NCBI GenBank assembly: GCA_050486545.1 | Contig: JBJHDM010000042.1 | Location: 1 to 29,484 of the forward strand | Direction: 5' to 3' | Length of the DNA: 29,484 nt | Source: DAOMNN01 sp050486545 | GTDB taxonomy: Bacteria; Pseudomonadota; Gammaproteobacteria; Burkholderiales; Rhodocyclaceae | Part shown: one piece after another, positions 1 to 6,861 of the stretch | Layout: every line of letters starts with the position of its first letter | Numbering within the stretch: the first letter of the stretch is position 1 | The notes under the pieces: model-generated | Seen by the model: only the letters and a program-made list of their open reading frames with translations | Told to the model about the DNA's origin: nothing | Database searches by the model: none | Translations under genes and position numbers: made by a program

Positions 1-66
1 GCAAATCCACCTCCAAAAACCCCGCAAGCCCCAAAACAACAAACCAGGCCCCGCGAGAGAGGCCGA

Positions 67-94
67 ATTATAGCCGCAGAGAGCTGACGGTCAA
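67..94 (-). promoter_or_regulatory. Strong sigma70-type promoter reading out of the left edge
   Basis: On the minus strand a TTGACC -35 (89-94) and a perfect TATAAT -10 (67-72) are separated by 16 bp. Transcription would start near position 60 and run leftward out of the window. The -35 overlaps the tyrS stop codon. The stretch after the -10 is GC-rich, and no coding frame begins in the remaining 60 bases. In pseudomonads tyrS is followed by a 16S-23S-5S operon, so an rRNA operon promoter is the first guess; the target itself cannot be seen. Confidence 0.6.
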
Positions 95-1293
95 GCGACC
101 AGCACAACCGACGCAAACCGACGCTTACCAACCTGCAACACCACGGTCTGGCCCGCACTCAGGACCAGCGCGCGGTCTTCGACACGCTCGCCGTTGAGGC
201 GAACCGCCCCCTGGTCGATCATCCGCATCGCGTCGGACGTGCTGCCCGTAAGGCCGGCCTGTTTCAGGATCTGCACGATCGCCATTCCACCGTCACCGGC
301 CGCCACCACCACCTCCGGGAGATCGTCCGGCAACACCCCACGCCGGAAGCGCGCCTCGAACTCCTGGAGTGCATCCTCGGCAGCAGCCTGACCATGGAAC
401 CGCGCAACAATCTCCTGGGCAAGCAGAACCTTGACGTCACGCGGGTTGCGGCCCTCCTCGACCTCCTTGCGGAACAGATGGATCTCGCTCATCGGGCGAA
501 ACGAAAGCAGCTCGAAATAGCGCCACATGAGATCGTCGGAGATCGACATCAACTTGCCGAAGATCTCGCGCGACGGCTCGGAAATGCCGACATAGTTACC
601 CAGCGACTTCGACATCTTGTTGACGCCGTCGAGCCCCTCAAGCAACGGAACGGTCAGGATGCATTGTGGCGGCTGACCATAGTGCTTCTGCAACTCCCGC
701 CCGACCAAGAGATTGAACTTCTGATCGGTCCCGCCGAGTTCCACGTCGGCACGCATCGCAACCGAGTCGTAGCCCTGACACAACGGATAGAGGAACTCAT
801 GAATCGCGATCGACTGCCCGTTCTCGTATCGTCGCGCGAAGTCGTCCCGTTCGAGCATGCGGGCGACGGTATGGTGCGACGCGAGCCGAATCATACCCGC
901 GGAGCCCAGCGCCTCCATCCATGTGGAGTTGAAGCAGATCTCGGTCCGCTCGGGGTCGAGAATCTTGAAGACCTGATCCTGGTAGGTTCGCGCATTCTCG
1001 GCGATCTGCTCGCGCGACAGAGGCGGCCGGGTCGCATTCTTGCCCGACGGATCCCCGATCAGGCCGGTGAAGTCACCGATCAGGAACATGACCTTGTGGC
1101 CCAGTTCCTGAAAATGGCGCAACTTGTTGATCAGGACCGTATGCCCGAGATGCAGGTCCGGGGCCGTCGGATCGAAACCGGCCTTCACACGCAATGGACG
1201 GCCCGCCTCAAGACGTTCGACCAGTTCCGCTTCAACCAGCAGCTCTTCGGCGCCACGCTTGATCAAATCAAGCGTTGCTTTCAAGTCCGCCAT
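91..1293 (-). CDS. tyrS: Tyrosyl-tRNA synthetase (TyrZ-like, KMSKS type)
   Basis: This cytosolic enzyme charges tRNA-Tyr with tyrosine using ATP. The 400-residue product has the class I signature HLGH at residues 48-51 and KMSKS at 226-230. A C-terminal S4-type RNA-binding domain covers roughly residues 335-395, with GAVRLNGERVED as its typical core. KMSKS, rather than the KFGKT of E. coli TyrS, places it in the second TyrRS lineage common in Pseudomonas and relatives. The start is preceded by GGAGGG at a good distance. The gene is divergent from the M23 peptidase gene, with 71 bases between the start codons, an arrangement also known from pseudomonads. Length and motifs are complete. Confidence 0.97.
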   Translation of the reverse strand: MADLKATLDLIKRGAEELLVEAELVERLEAGRPLRVKAGFDPTAPDLHLGHTVLINKLRHFQELGHKVMFLIGDFTGLIGDPSGKNATRPPLSREQIAENARTYQDQVFKILDPERTEICFNSTWMEALGSAGMIRLASHHTVARMLERDDFARRYENGQSIAIHEFLYPLCQGYDSVAMRADVELGGTDQKFNLLVGRELQKHYGQPPQCILTVPLLEGLDGVNKMSKSLGNYVGISEPSREIFGKLMSISDDLMWRYFELLSFRPMSEIHLFRKEVEEGRNPRDVKVLLAQEIVARFHGQAAAEDALQEFEARFRRGVLPDDLPEVVVAAGDGGMAIVQILKQAGLTGSTSDAMRMIDQGAVRLNGERVEDRALVLSAGQTVVLQVGKRRFASVVLVA

Positions 1294-1364
1294 TTATCCC
1301 TCCAGTCATTACGGTATTGCGACAATCTTTGGTAGAATTCGAAAAATTTTGCCAAAGAGATCCC

Positions 1365-2696
1365 ATGCAGGCACAAAAATCAGGAATTCTAGCCGAACCG
1401 CGGCGCCGATTCCCGTCTATGCGCCGATTCTCCATTCTGGCTGGCATCTTTGCCGCCTCCCTTCTCGTCGTGATGGCGGCAACTGCCGTCGTACCAGGCC
1501 AGCAGGAAGCGAGTATCACCCCCGAGCCGATTCTCGAACGGCTCGGCACCCCTGAGCTCGAACGCCTTCCCGACTCCGACCTGCCGTACGTATTCGACGA
1601 GAGGATCCAGCCCGGCGACACGATCCAGACCCTCTTTCGGCGCCTGGGGATCAACGATTCCGAAGCCCTGTCGTTTCTGATGCGTGACGAAGAGGCCCGT
1701 AAGGTCTTGGCTCAGCTTCGTGCTGGTCGCTCGCTTGTCGCGCTGGTCGATCGCGACGGGACCCTTGCGTCGCTCAACCTTCCGGTCGGCCGGGGCGCGG
1801 AACGGTTTATCATCGAACGCACGGCGGACGGAATCCAGTCCTCCGGAGAGAGCGTGGCCGCCGTCGACACCCTCGTCGAGATGCGCTCCGGAACAATCAC
1901 CCATTCGCTGTTCGGCGCCACCGACGCGGCTGGCGTTCCCGACAGCGTGGCCAACCAGTTTGCGCGAATCTTCGGCACACAGATCGACTTCACTCGCGAT
2001 CTGCGCGAAGGCGATCGCTTCAGCGTCGTATACGAGACCGTCTACGATCAGGGAATCCCGATCCGGGCCGGCCGGATCCTCGCGGCCGAGTTCGAGAATC
2101 GCGGACGTACGCACACCGTCCTGCTGTACCGCGAATCGGATGGTAACGAAGCCTACTACACGCCGGACGGCCGAGGTCTCAACCAGGCGTTCCTGCGATA
2201 CCCACTAGAGTTTACGCGCATATCCTCGAGTTTCGGGCGCCGGATGCACCCCATCCACCGCAACTGGCGCAGCCACAACGGAACGGACTTTGCCGCTCCG
2301 ACCGGAACGCCCATCATGGCGTCGTCCGACGGGCGCATCAGTTTCGTCGGCAGCCAGCGCGGTTATGGCAACACGGTCATCATCCAGCACCGGGACAACT
2401 ACTCGACGCTCTATGCCCATCTGAACGGATTCCCCAGAGGACTCGCACGCGGACAACGGGTCCGCCAGGGGGACATCATCGGCTTCGTCGGCATGACCGG
2501 ATGGGCAACCGGGCCCCACCTGCATTACGAGATCCGGATCAACAATGTCCCGCATGACCCGATGAAGATCGCGCTACCGACCGTACAACCCCTCGAAGGT
2601 GCCGAACTGACCTCGTTCAAGGCATCCACCACGCCGTTCCTGGAGCGCCTGGCCCTGCTGAACTACCAACCGGCTTCACTCGCAGCGATCGACTGA
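1365..2696 (+). CDS. Membrane-anchored M23 family murein endopeptidase (MepM-like)
   Basis: Probable periplasmic peptidoglycan endopeptidase that cuts peptide crosslinks. The 443-residue product has an N-terminal membrane anchor (residues 23-42). A LysM/opacity-associated-type region follows at 75-135 (IQPGDTIQTLFRRLGI resembles the usual start of such domains). The C-terminal LytM/M23 domain covers about 285-405. Zinc-binding and catalytic residues are visible: H304 and D308 (HNGTD), H352 (YAHL), and H385/H387 (HLH). The start at MQAQKSG is chosen because the frame upstream of it lies in the tyrS promoter region; MRRFSIL at 1419 is an alternative. A CTTTGG/CCAAAG inverted repeat (1327-1332 and 1352-1357) sits just before the start. 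MepM family membership is inferred from domain order. Confidence 0.9.
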   Translation: MQAQKSGILAEPRRRFPSMRRFSILAGIFAASLLVVMAATAVVPGQQEASITPEPILERLGTPELERLPDSDLPYVFDERIQPGDTIQTLFRRLGINDSEALSFLMRDEEARKVLAQLRAGRSLVALVDRDGTLASLNLPVGRGAERFIIERTADGIQSSGESVAAVDTLVEMRSGTITHSLFGATDAAGVPDSVANQFARIFGTQIDFTRDLREGDRFSVVYETVYDQGIPIRAGRILAAEFENRGRTHTVLLYRESDGNEAYYTPDGRGLNQAFLRYPLEFTRISSSFGRRMHPIHRNWRSHNGTDFAAPTGTPIMASSDGRISFVGSQRGYGNTVIIQHRDNYSTLYAHLNGFPRGLARGQRVRQGDIIGFVGMTGWATGPHLHYEIRINNVPHDPMKIALPTVQPLEGAELTSFKASTTPFLERLALLNYQPASLAAID

Positions 2697-2707
2697 ACGG
2701 CGTATCG

Positions 2708-2768
2708 TTTCACGGCCCTGGCCGGCACAGTGCCGTGAAAACAAAACGGGGTGCTTCGCACCCCGTTT
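2708..2768. terminator. Bidirectional terminator between the convergent mepM-like gene and erpA
   Basis: A perfect 11-bp inverted repeat (2744-2754 and 2758-2768, AAACGGGGTGC with a 3-nt loop) begins with A residues and ends in T residues, so it can work on both strands. A second hairpin, TTTCACGGC/GCCGTGAAA (2708-2716 and 2732-2740), lies just before it. Together they insulate the two convergent genes. Confidence 0.85.
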
Positions 2769-2788
2769 CACTTTCCGCCGAAGATTCG

Positions 2789-3139
2789 TCAGGCAGAGAA
2801 GGACGATCCGCAGCCACAGGTGCTGCTCGCGTTCGGATTCCGGATCACAAACTGCGACCCTTCCAAGCCTTCCGTGTAGTCGATCTCCGCACCGACGAGA
2901 TACTGATAGCTCATCGAGTCGATCAGGAGCGTCACCCCGTTCTTCTCGAAGGACGAATCGTCCTCGTTGACCTCCTCGTCGAAGGTGAAGCCGTACTGGA
3001 ACCCGGAGCATCCACCACCCGTCACGAAGACCCGAAGCTTCAGGCCGGGATTGCCTTCTTCTTCGATCAACTCCTTGACCTTGTTGGCCGCACTGTCGGT
3101 AAAGACAAGCAATTCCGGGGTGTCCACTGCTGTATTCAT
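2789..3139 (-). CDS. erpA: A-type iron-sulfur cluster carrier/insertion protein ErpA
   Basis: Delivers Fe-S clusters to apo-proteins, in E. coli notably to IspG/IspH and respiratory enzymes. The 116-residue product has the HesB/IscA fold. The three cluster-binding cysteines are C44 (GGGCSGF), C108 and C110 (TCGCGSSF), matching E. coli ErpA in spacing and length. The acidic stretch FDEEVNEDD (53-61) is typical of ErpA rather than IscA. An AGGAG ribosome-binding site precedes the start. It follows argC on the same strand after about 120 bases; the hairpin at 3224-3240 has no U-run, so whether the two are co-transcribed is open. Several likely client Fe-S proteins are encoded in this window. Confidence 0.95.
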   Translation of the reverse strand: MNTAVDTPELLVFTDSAANKVKELIEEEGNPGLKLRVFVTGGGCSGFQYGFTFDEEVNEDDSSFEKNGVTLLIDSMSYQYLVGAEIDYTEGLEGSQFVIRNPNASSTCGCGSSFSA

Positions 3140-3258
3140 GTCATCTCCTGTGTCGGGGCATGGGACGAATGATGCGCCAAATCGTCCAAAAACGCCATGT
3201 TTGATCAGTCATCCCTGATGGAGTTCCCCCGTCCGGGGAAGGTCCAACGCCGCAGTTC

Positions 3259-4287
3259 TCAAGGGCTGACCGGGACGATGTCGAGGCCGCGCGTCTCGGC
3301 CATGCCGAACATGATGTTCATGTTCTGGACGGCCTGGCCGGCAGCGCCCTTGACCAGATTATCGATCACCGACAGGACGACCGCAACGTCGCCACCTTGC
3401 GGGCGATGGACCGCGATCCGGCAAAGGTTGCTCGCGCGTACGCTGCGGGTTTCCGGATGGCTGCCCGCCGGAAGGACATCGACGAACAACTCGTCGCGAT
3501 ACCGTTCTTCGAACAGCGCCTGCAGATCCACCTCCTTCTCTATGCGTGCGTAGAGCGTTGCATGGATGCCGCGGACCATCGGGACGAGGTGAGGCACGAA
3601 AGTCAGCCCGACCGGGCACCCCGCCACGTCTGCGAGACCCTGCCGGATTTCCGGCAGGTGACGGTGACCCGGAGCGCCATAGGCCTTGAAACTGTCCGCG
3701 GCCTCCGAGAAGAGCGATCGTACCTCCGCCTTCCGGCCAGCACCGGACACGCCCGATTTCGCATCCGCGACCAAGTGTGAAAGATCGACCACCCCGGCCT
3801 CGATCAACGGCAGGAATCCAAGTTGCACCGCGGTCGGATAACAACCTGGATTCGCCAGCACGCGTGCGGATGCGATACGTGCGCGGCTGGTCTCGGGCAA
3901 TCCATAGACCGCCTCGGCGACCAGATCGGGAGCCGCATGTTCCATCCCATACCAAGTCTGCCATTCGGCGACATCACGAATCCTGAAGTCCGCAGCCAGG
4001 TCGATGACGCGCACACCGGCATCCACCAGTTCACGGGCCTGCTGCATCGCGATCCCGTTGGGCGTTGCGAAGAACACGACGTCGCAACGATCGAGAGGTG
4101 CGTCCTGGGGCGCGATGAATCGCAAGTCTACCCGGCCGCGCAGGCTCGGGAACATCTCCGATACCGCCATTCCCGCCTCACCCCGGGAGGTGATGGCACA
4201 CAACTCGACCTCGGGATGCAGTGCGAGCAAGCGCAACAGCTCGACACCCGTGTACCCGGTTCCACCCACTACCCCTGCCTTGATCAT
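3259..4287 (-). CDS. argC: N-acetyl-gamma-glutamyl-phosphate reductase
   Basis: Catalyses the third step of arginine synthesis: NADPH-dependent reduction of N-acetylglutamyl phosphate to the semialdehyde, in the cytosol. The product is 342 residues, the normal length for the long ArgC type. It begins with the nucleotide-binding Rossmann motif GVVGGTGYTG and has the catalytic cysteine C149 within NPGCYPTA. The C-terminal NLVKGAAGQAVQNMN motif is also typical. The start at MIKAG is chosen over an ATG nine codons upstream because it opens directly on the Rossmann fold and has a GAAGGTGG ribosome-binding site. A CATAAT -10-like element lies about 40 bases upstream. Confidence 0.96.
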   Translation of the reverse strand: MIKAGVVGGTGYTGVELLRLLALHPEVELCAITSRGEAGMAVSEMFPSLRGRVDLRFIAPQDAPLDRCDVVFFATPNGIAMQQARELVDAGVRVIDLAADFRIRDVAEWQTWYGMEHAAPDLVAEAVYGLPETSRARIASARVLANPGCYPTAVQLGFLPLIEAGVVDLSHLVADAKSGVSGAGRKAEVRSLFSEAADSFKAYGAPGHRHLPEIRQGLADVAGCPVGLTFVPHLVPMVRGIHATLYARIEKEVDLQALFEERYRDELFVDVLPAGSHPETRSVRASNLCRIAVHRPQGGDVAVVLSVIDNLVKGAAGQAVQNMNIMFGMAETRGLDIVPVSP

Positions 4288-4369
4288 CACGCCACCTTCA
4301 AAGAGTTGAATCATCCGGTCTGATTATGGCACTGCGTCGCGAGGCATGCAGCCGCAGGACAAAAAGCGA

Positions 4370-4393
4370 AAAGCCGCCCCGGAGGGCGGCTTT
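4370..4393 (-). terminator. Terminator of the rplM-rpsI operon
   Basis: A perfect 10-bp inverted repeat, AAAGCCGCCC (4370-4379) and its complement (4384-4393) around a CGGA loop, lies 20 bases after the rpsI stop. Read on the minus strand it is followed by a T-rich run (TTTTCGCTTTTT), so it is a standard intrinsic terminator separating rpsI from argC. Confidence 0.85.
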
Positions 4394-4412
4394 CGATCCT
4401 GCGCCGAAACGA

Positions 4413-4805
4413 TCAGCGCTTGGAGAATTGCTTGCGACGGCGCGCCTTGCGCAAACCGACCTTCTTCCGCTCGACTTCACGCGCATCGCGGGTCACGAAC
4501 CCTGCCCGACGCAACACCGACTTGAGTTCGGCGTCGTAATCGATCAGCGCACGCGTGATCCCGTGCCGAACGGCCCCTGCCTGGCCGGATTCACCACCGC
4601 CGACGACACTCACCATGATGTCGAAACGGGATTCGTTGTCGGTCAGCACGAGCGGCTGCCGAACGATCATGCGGCCGGTTTCGCGGGAGAAGAACTCGTC
4701 GACCGGCTTGCCGTTGACGACGATGCTGCCGGAACCCGGCTTGATGAATACACGGGCGACAGCGGTCTTGCGGCGACCCGTACCATAGTTGTAACTCACG
4801 GCCAT
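4413..4805 (-). CDS. rpsI: 30S ribosomal protein S9 (uS9)
   Basis: Small-subunit ribosomal protein whose C-terminal tail reaches the P-site tRNA. The product is 130 residues, the same length as in E. coli. It shows the characteristic NYGTGRRKTAVARVF start, GGGESGQAGAVRHGI in the middle, and the basic tail ending in QFSKR. The start at MAVSYNYG is set by homology; an in-frame ATG 25 codons upstream lies inside rplM and is not used. It is 14 bases after rplM in the universal rplM-rpsI operon and ends just before a clear terminator. Confidence 0.98.
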   Translation of the reverse strand: MAVSYNYGTGRRKTAVARVFIKPGSGSIVVNGKPVDEFFSRETGRMIVRQPLVLTDNESRFDIMVSVVGGGESGQAGAVRHGITRALIDYDAELKSVLRRAGFVTRDAREVERKKVGLRKARRRKQFSKR

Positions 4806-4819
4806 TGACGGGCTCCTGA

Positions 4820-5248
4820 TCAGATCTCGAGAACTTTGGGCTGCTGAGCGCTGTGCGGATGCTCCGATCCCGCGTAGCACTTCAGCTTCTTGAGCATCGC
4901 ATACCCCAGCGGACCTTTCGGGAGCATGCCCTTGACGGCCTTCTCCAGAACGCGCGCGGGGAAACGCTGCTGCATCTTGGTGAAGTTCGTCTCATAGATC
5001 CCGCCCGGATAGCCGGTGTGGCGATAGTACTTCTTGTCCTGCGCCTTGTTACCGGTGACACGCAATTTCTCGACGTTCACCACGACGATGAAATCGCCGG
5101 TATCGACGTGCGGCGTATAGATGGCTTTGTGCTTGCCACGCAGGCGACGCGCCACTTCGGCGGCAAGCCGGCCAAGCACCTTGTCCGACGCATCGACAAC
5201 AAACCAGTCGCGCTTGACTTCATGCGGCTTGGCAGAAAACGTTTTCAT
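4820..5248 (-). CDS. rplM: 50S ribosomal protein L13 (uL13)
   Basis: Early-assembly protein of the large ribosomal subunit. The 142-residue product matches E. coli L13 in length and sequence landmarks: MKTFSAKP at the start, WFVVDASDKVLGRLA, GKHKAIYTPHVDTGD, and KGMLPKGPLGYAM near the C-terminus. The start codon MKTFSA is preferred over an ATG 13 codons upstream on homology grounds. It is the first gene of the rplM-rpsI operon, with its own promoter about 60-85 bases upstream. Confidence 0.98.
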   Translation of the reverse strand: MKTFSAKPHEVKRDWFVVDASDKVLGRLAAEVARRLRGKHKAIYTPHVDTGDFIVVVNVEKLRVTGNKAQDKKYYRHTGYPGGIYETNFTKMQQRFPARVLEKAVKGMLPKGPLGYAMLKKLKCYAGSEHPHSAQQPKVLEI

Positions 5249-5305
5249 TCGAATCCTCGATCTTGTCCGGCCTCGTGCGGCGGCCAAATAAACGGAAAGC
5301 TCGTG

Positions 5306-5335
5306 ATGTTACGGCAATCTGTCGCCTGATGTCAA
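5306..5335 (-). promoter_or_regulatory. Promoter of the rplM-rpsI operon
   Basis: A perfect TTGACA -35 (5330-5335) and a TAACAT -10 (5306-5311) are spaced by 18 bp on the minus strand. The start site would be near 5299, giving a leader of about 50 nt before rplM. The sRNA terminator at 5360-5391 lies just upstream and would insulate it from transcription arriving from the right. Confidence 0.7.
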
Positions 5336-5359
5336 ACTTGGAACCATCGAAGGCGCAGC

Positions 5360-5391
5360 AAAAAAAAACGCAGTCCGGGAAGGACTGCGTT
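5360..5391 (-). terminator. Strong intrinsic terminator of the candidate sRNA
   Basis: A perfect 10-bp inverted repeat (5367-5376 and 5382-5391, loop GGGAA on the plus strand) is directly followed, on the minus strand, by a run of T residues (complement of nine A at 5360-5368, two of which also pair in the stem). No protein-coding gene lies just upstream on that strand, so it must end a non-coding transcript. Confidence 0.85.
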
Positions 5392-5461
5392 AAATCCACA
5401 CCAAAGGAGGAGGGTGGAGGAGACACCGTTTGGATCGCTCAAGCTCAGTTCGATCCGACTG
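5360..5461 (-). ncRNA. Candidate small regulatory RNA with anti-Shine-Dalgarno motifs
   Basis: The predicted transcript is about 102 nt, delimited by a promoter at 5468-5496 and a strong intrinsic terminator at 5360-5391. Its parts in order are: a 5' hairpin GGATCG/CGATCC (arms at 5451-5456 and 5432-5437), a C-rich stretch with CUCCUCC twice (complement of GGAGGAG at 5416-5422 and 5406-5412), and the terminator with a run of nine U. The C-rich part can also form a loop closed by CCAAA/UUUGG (5429-5433 and 5401-5405). This layout (hairpin, C-rich loop, terminator) resembles Hfq-type sRNAs such as Xanthomonas sX13 or the rhizobial alpha-r14 family, which pair with ribosome-binding sites. I do not recognise it as a known family. 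Function is inference; the transcription signals are seen. Confidence 0.6.
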
Positions 5462-5467
5462 GAATCA

Positions 5468-5496
5468 ATTATCCGGAAAGACTGCGTCCAAGGCAA
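5468..5496 (-). promoter_or_regulatory. Promoter of the candidate sRNA
   Basis: On the minus strand a TTGCCT -35 (5491-5496) and a GATAAT -10 (5468-5473) are separated by the ideal 17 bp. An A-tract of seven directly upstream of the -35 (complement of T at 5499-5505) could act as an UP element. The palindrome GTGCATTGCAC (5507-5517) follows and could bind a regulator. Confidence 0.6.
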
Positions 5497-5615
5497 GCTT
5501 TTTTTGTGCATTGCACTACAAATGTTTTGATCAACCGATAAGCTCCATTTATGACGCGATAACTACATGTTTCGTAATTTAAAGTAATACATTTTACAGT
5601 ATTGATCGCGGATAA

Positions 5616-5629
5616 TTGACCTATATCAA
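5616..5629. promoter_or_regulatory. FNR/Anr-like binding site
   Basis: TTGACCTATATCAA matches the FNR consensus TTGAT-N4-ATCAA at 9 of 10 defined positions. It lies in the AT-rich segment between the sRNA and the osmC-family gene. On the minus strand a TAAAAT -10-like element (5591-5596) lies at roughly the distance expected for a class II FNR-activated promoter. That would make a longer transcript running into the sRNA. On the plus strand no equally good -10 is seen at that distance. Confidence 0.5.
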
Positions 5630-5719
5630 GGAGCACGAATCTGAGCTGTCGTTGCAGTGCATCATACAGCACTCTGGACTGGCCACCGCACCCCTCTGCG
5701 GCAAGGCGACGGCATCCGG

Positions 5720-5743
5720 TAGAATCGGGGCCGACGTCGTCGG
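5720..5743 (+). promoter_or_regulatory. Possible osmC-family -10 element and operator
   Basis: A TAGAAT -10-like hexamer (5720-5725) with no clear -35 is followed by the perfect palindrome CCGACGTCGTCGG (5731-5743), which would lie at the transcription start. A GGGAGAG ribosome-binding site follows before the start at 5779. Weak on its own. Confidence 0.3.
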
Positions 5744-5778
5744 CGTGTGTCGGCGGCGAGTATCGTCGGGAGAGATGG

Positions 5779-6198
5779 ATGGAATGCACAGTCACGTGGT
5801 CGGACGGAATGAGTTTCATCGCCGAAACCGGCTCGGGTCACCTCGTAGCCATGGATGGGGCGCCGGAAGCAGGTGGGCGGAATCTGGCCCCCCGGCCCAT
5901 GGAGTTGCTCCTGGCCGGGACGGGCGGATGCACGGCTTTCGACGTCGTGCTGATTCTCAAGCGAGGCCGGCACGACATCCGTGGCTGCAAGGTGAAGCTG
6001 GTGGCCGAACGCGCCGAAAGCGATCCGAAGATCTTCACCCGGATCGCCTTTCACTACGAGGTCGAAGGCAAGGGCTTGCGACCCGAAGCGGTCGAACGCG
6101 CCGTTCATCTCTCGGCGGAGAAATATTGCTCGGCCTCGATCATGCTGGCCGCTTCCGCCGAGATCACCCACCACTGGACGATCGTCGAAACCGCCTGA
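5779..6198 (+). CDS. OsmC family protein
   Basis: A 139-residue cytosolic OsmC/Ohr-fold protein. Characterised members are thiol-dependent hydroperoxide reductases. The two conserved cysteines are present: C51 within LLAGTGGCTAFDV and C117 within AEKYCSASIML. The motif NLAPRPMELLLAG and the sequence as a whole fit the small OsmC-like subgroup of E. coli YhfA more than Ohr; the physiological substrate of that subgroup is not settled. The start follows a GGGAGAG site by about 5 bases. It is convergent with coq7, only 11 bases apart. An FNR-like box lies about 150 bases upstream. Lipid-peroxide defence near a quinone-synthesis gene is plausible but inferred. Confidence 0.88.
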   Translation: MECTVTWSDGMSFIAETGSGHLVAMDGAPEAGGRNLAPRPMELLLAGTGGCTAFDVVLILKRGRHDIRGCKVKLVAERAESDPKIFTRIAFHYEVEGKGLRPEAVERAVHLSAEKYCSASIMLAASAEITHHWTIVETA

Positions 6199-6209
6199 AG
6201 GAATGCGGA

Positions 6210-6854
6210 CTAGATCCGATATGCGGTCAGCGTCATGATGCGCGCCATGCACTTCATGGCGCTCTTGACAGGTATCGGCAACTCGCGTGCCCCCAAAGCA
6301 ACGGCCGTGTCCGCATGATGGATCTCATCGGCCGTCATCTGATCCAGGATCGCTCGCGATCTGACGTCTTCAGCGGGCAGTCGTTCGAGATGACCTTTCA
6401 GGTGCGCTTCGACCTGACGCTCGGTTTCGGCGAGAAAGCCCAGACTCCAGCGATCGCCCAGACTCCCGGCAATCATCCCCAAGGTCAGTGACCCGGCATA
6501 CCACAGTGGGTTGAGCAGGCTCTTACGTCCACCGAGCTCGTCAACGCGCTGCTCCGTCCACGAAAGATGCTCGGCCTCTTCACGCGCCGCCTGCGCCAAC
6601 TCGGCGCGTACGGCCTCGTTCGAACAAGTCAGCGACTGCCCCTGGTAAAGCGCCTGTGCACAGATCTCACCGCTATGATTGACGCGCATCAGTGCACCGA
6701 CTTCCCGTCGCTGTGGCTCGCTCAAGGGCGCGTCGAACAGATCGTGCCCCGGCACCGGCCGCGACGACGATGCCGGCGCGAACACGCTGCGCAAGGCATG
6801 ATCGAACTGGACGATGGTCTCGTCGATTGCGTTCCAGCCTTTTCCGGGTTCCAT
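6210..6854 (-). CDS. coq7: 2-polyprenyl-3-methyl-6-methoxy-1,4-benzoquinol hydroxylase
   Basis: Di-iron monooxygenase that adds the penultimate hydroxyl group in ubiquinone synthesis, using O2, at the inner membrane. In the 214-residue product the carboxylate and histidine ligands are all visible: E63 (NHSGE), E93 and H96 (REEAEHL), E145 (AETE), E177 and H180 (DEIHH). Length matches the bacterial Coq7 family. The gene begins 7 bases after the CNP1-like gene ends, so it is very likely the last gene of a minus-strand unit. Coq7, rather than the E. coli UbiF flavoprotein, is usual in Pseudomonas-like gammaproteobacteria and betaproteobacteria. Its presence shows that the organism respires oxygen. 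Confidence 0.95.
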   Translation of the reverse strand: MEPGKGWNAIDETIVQFDHALRSVFAPASSSRPVPGHDLFDAPLSEPQRREVGALMRVNHSGEICAQALYQGQSLTCSNEAVRAELAQAAREEAEHLSWTEQRVDELGGRKSLLNPLWYAGSLTLGMIAGSLGDRWSLGFLAETERQVEAHLKGHLERLPAEDVRSRAILDQMTADEIHHADTAVALGARELPIPVKSAMKCMARIMTLTAYRI

Positions 6855-6861
6855 CGTCGTC

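Noticed and set aside
3224..3240. TTCCCC/GGGGAA hairpin between argC and erpA
   Set aside because: Only 6 bp and no U-run on either strand, so not called as a terminator.
5430..5581. A possible 50-codon plus-strand gene starting at TTG after GGAGGAG
   Set aside because: The GGAGGAG looks like an ideal ribosome-binding site, but the start is TTG, no promoter is seen upstream on that strand, and the product shows no family features. The same bases are better explained as the complement of the sRNA anti-Shine-Dalgarno region.
5469..5819. A 116-codon minus-strand frame between the sRNA and osmC-family gene
   Set aside because: It starts inside the osmC-family gene, crosses a sharp change in base composition, contains the sRNA promoter at its end and resembles no known protein.
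5616..6491. A 291-codon plus-strand frame over the osmC-family and coq7 genes
   Set aside because: It overlaps two well-supported genes in other frames and has no domain of its own.
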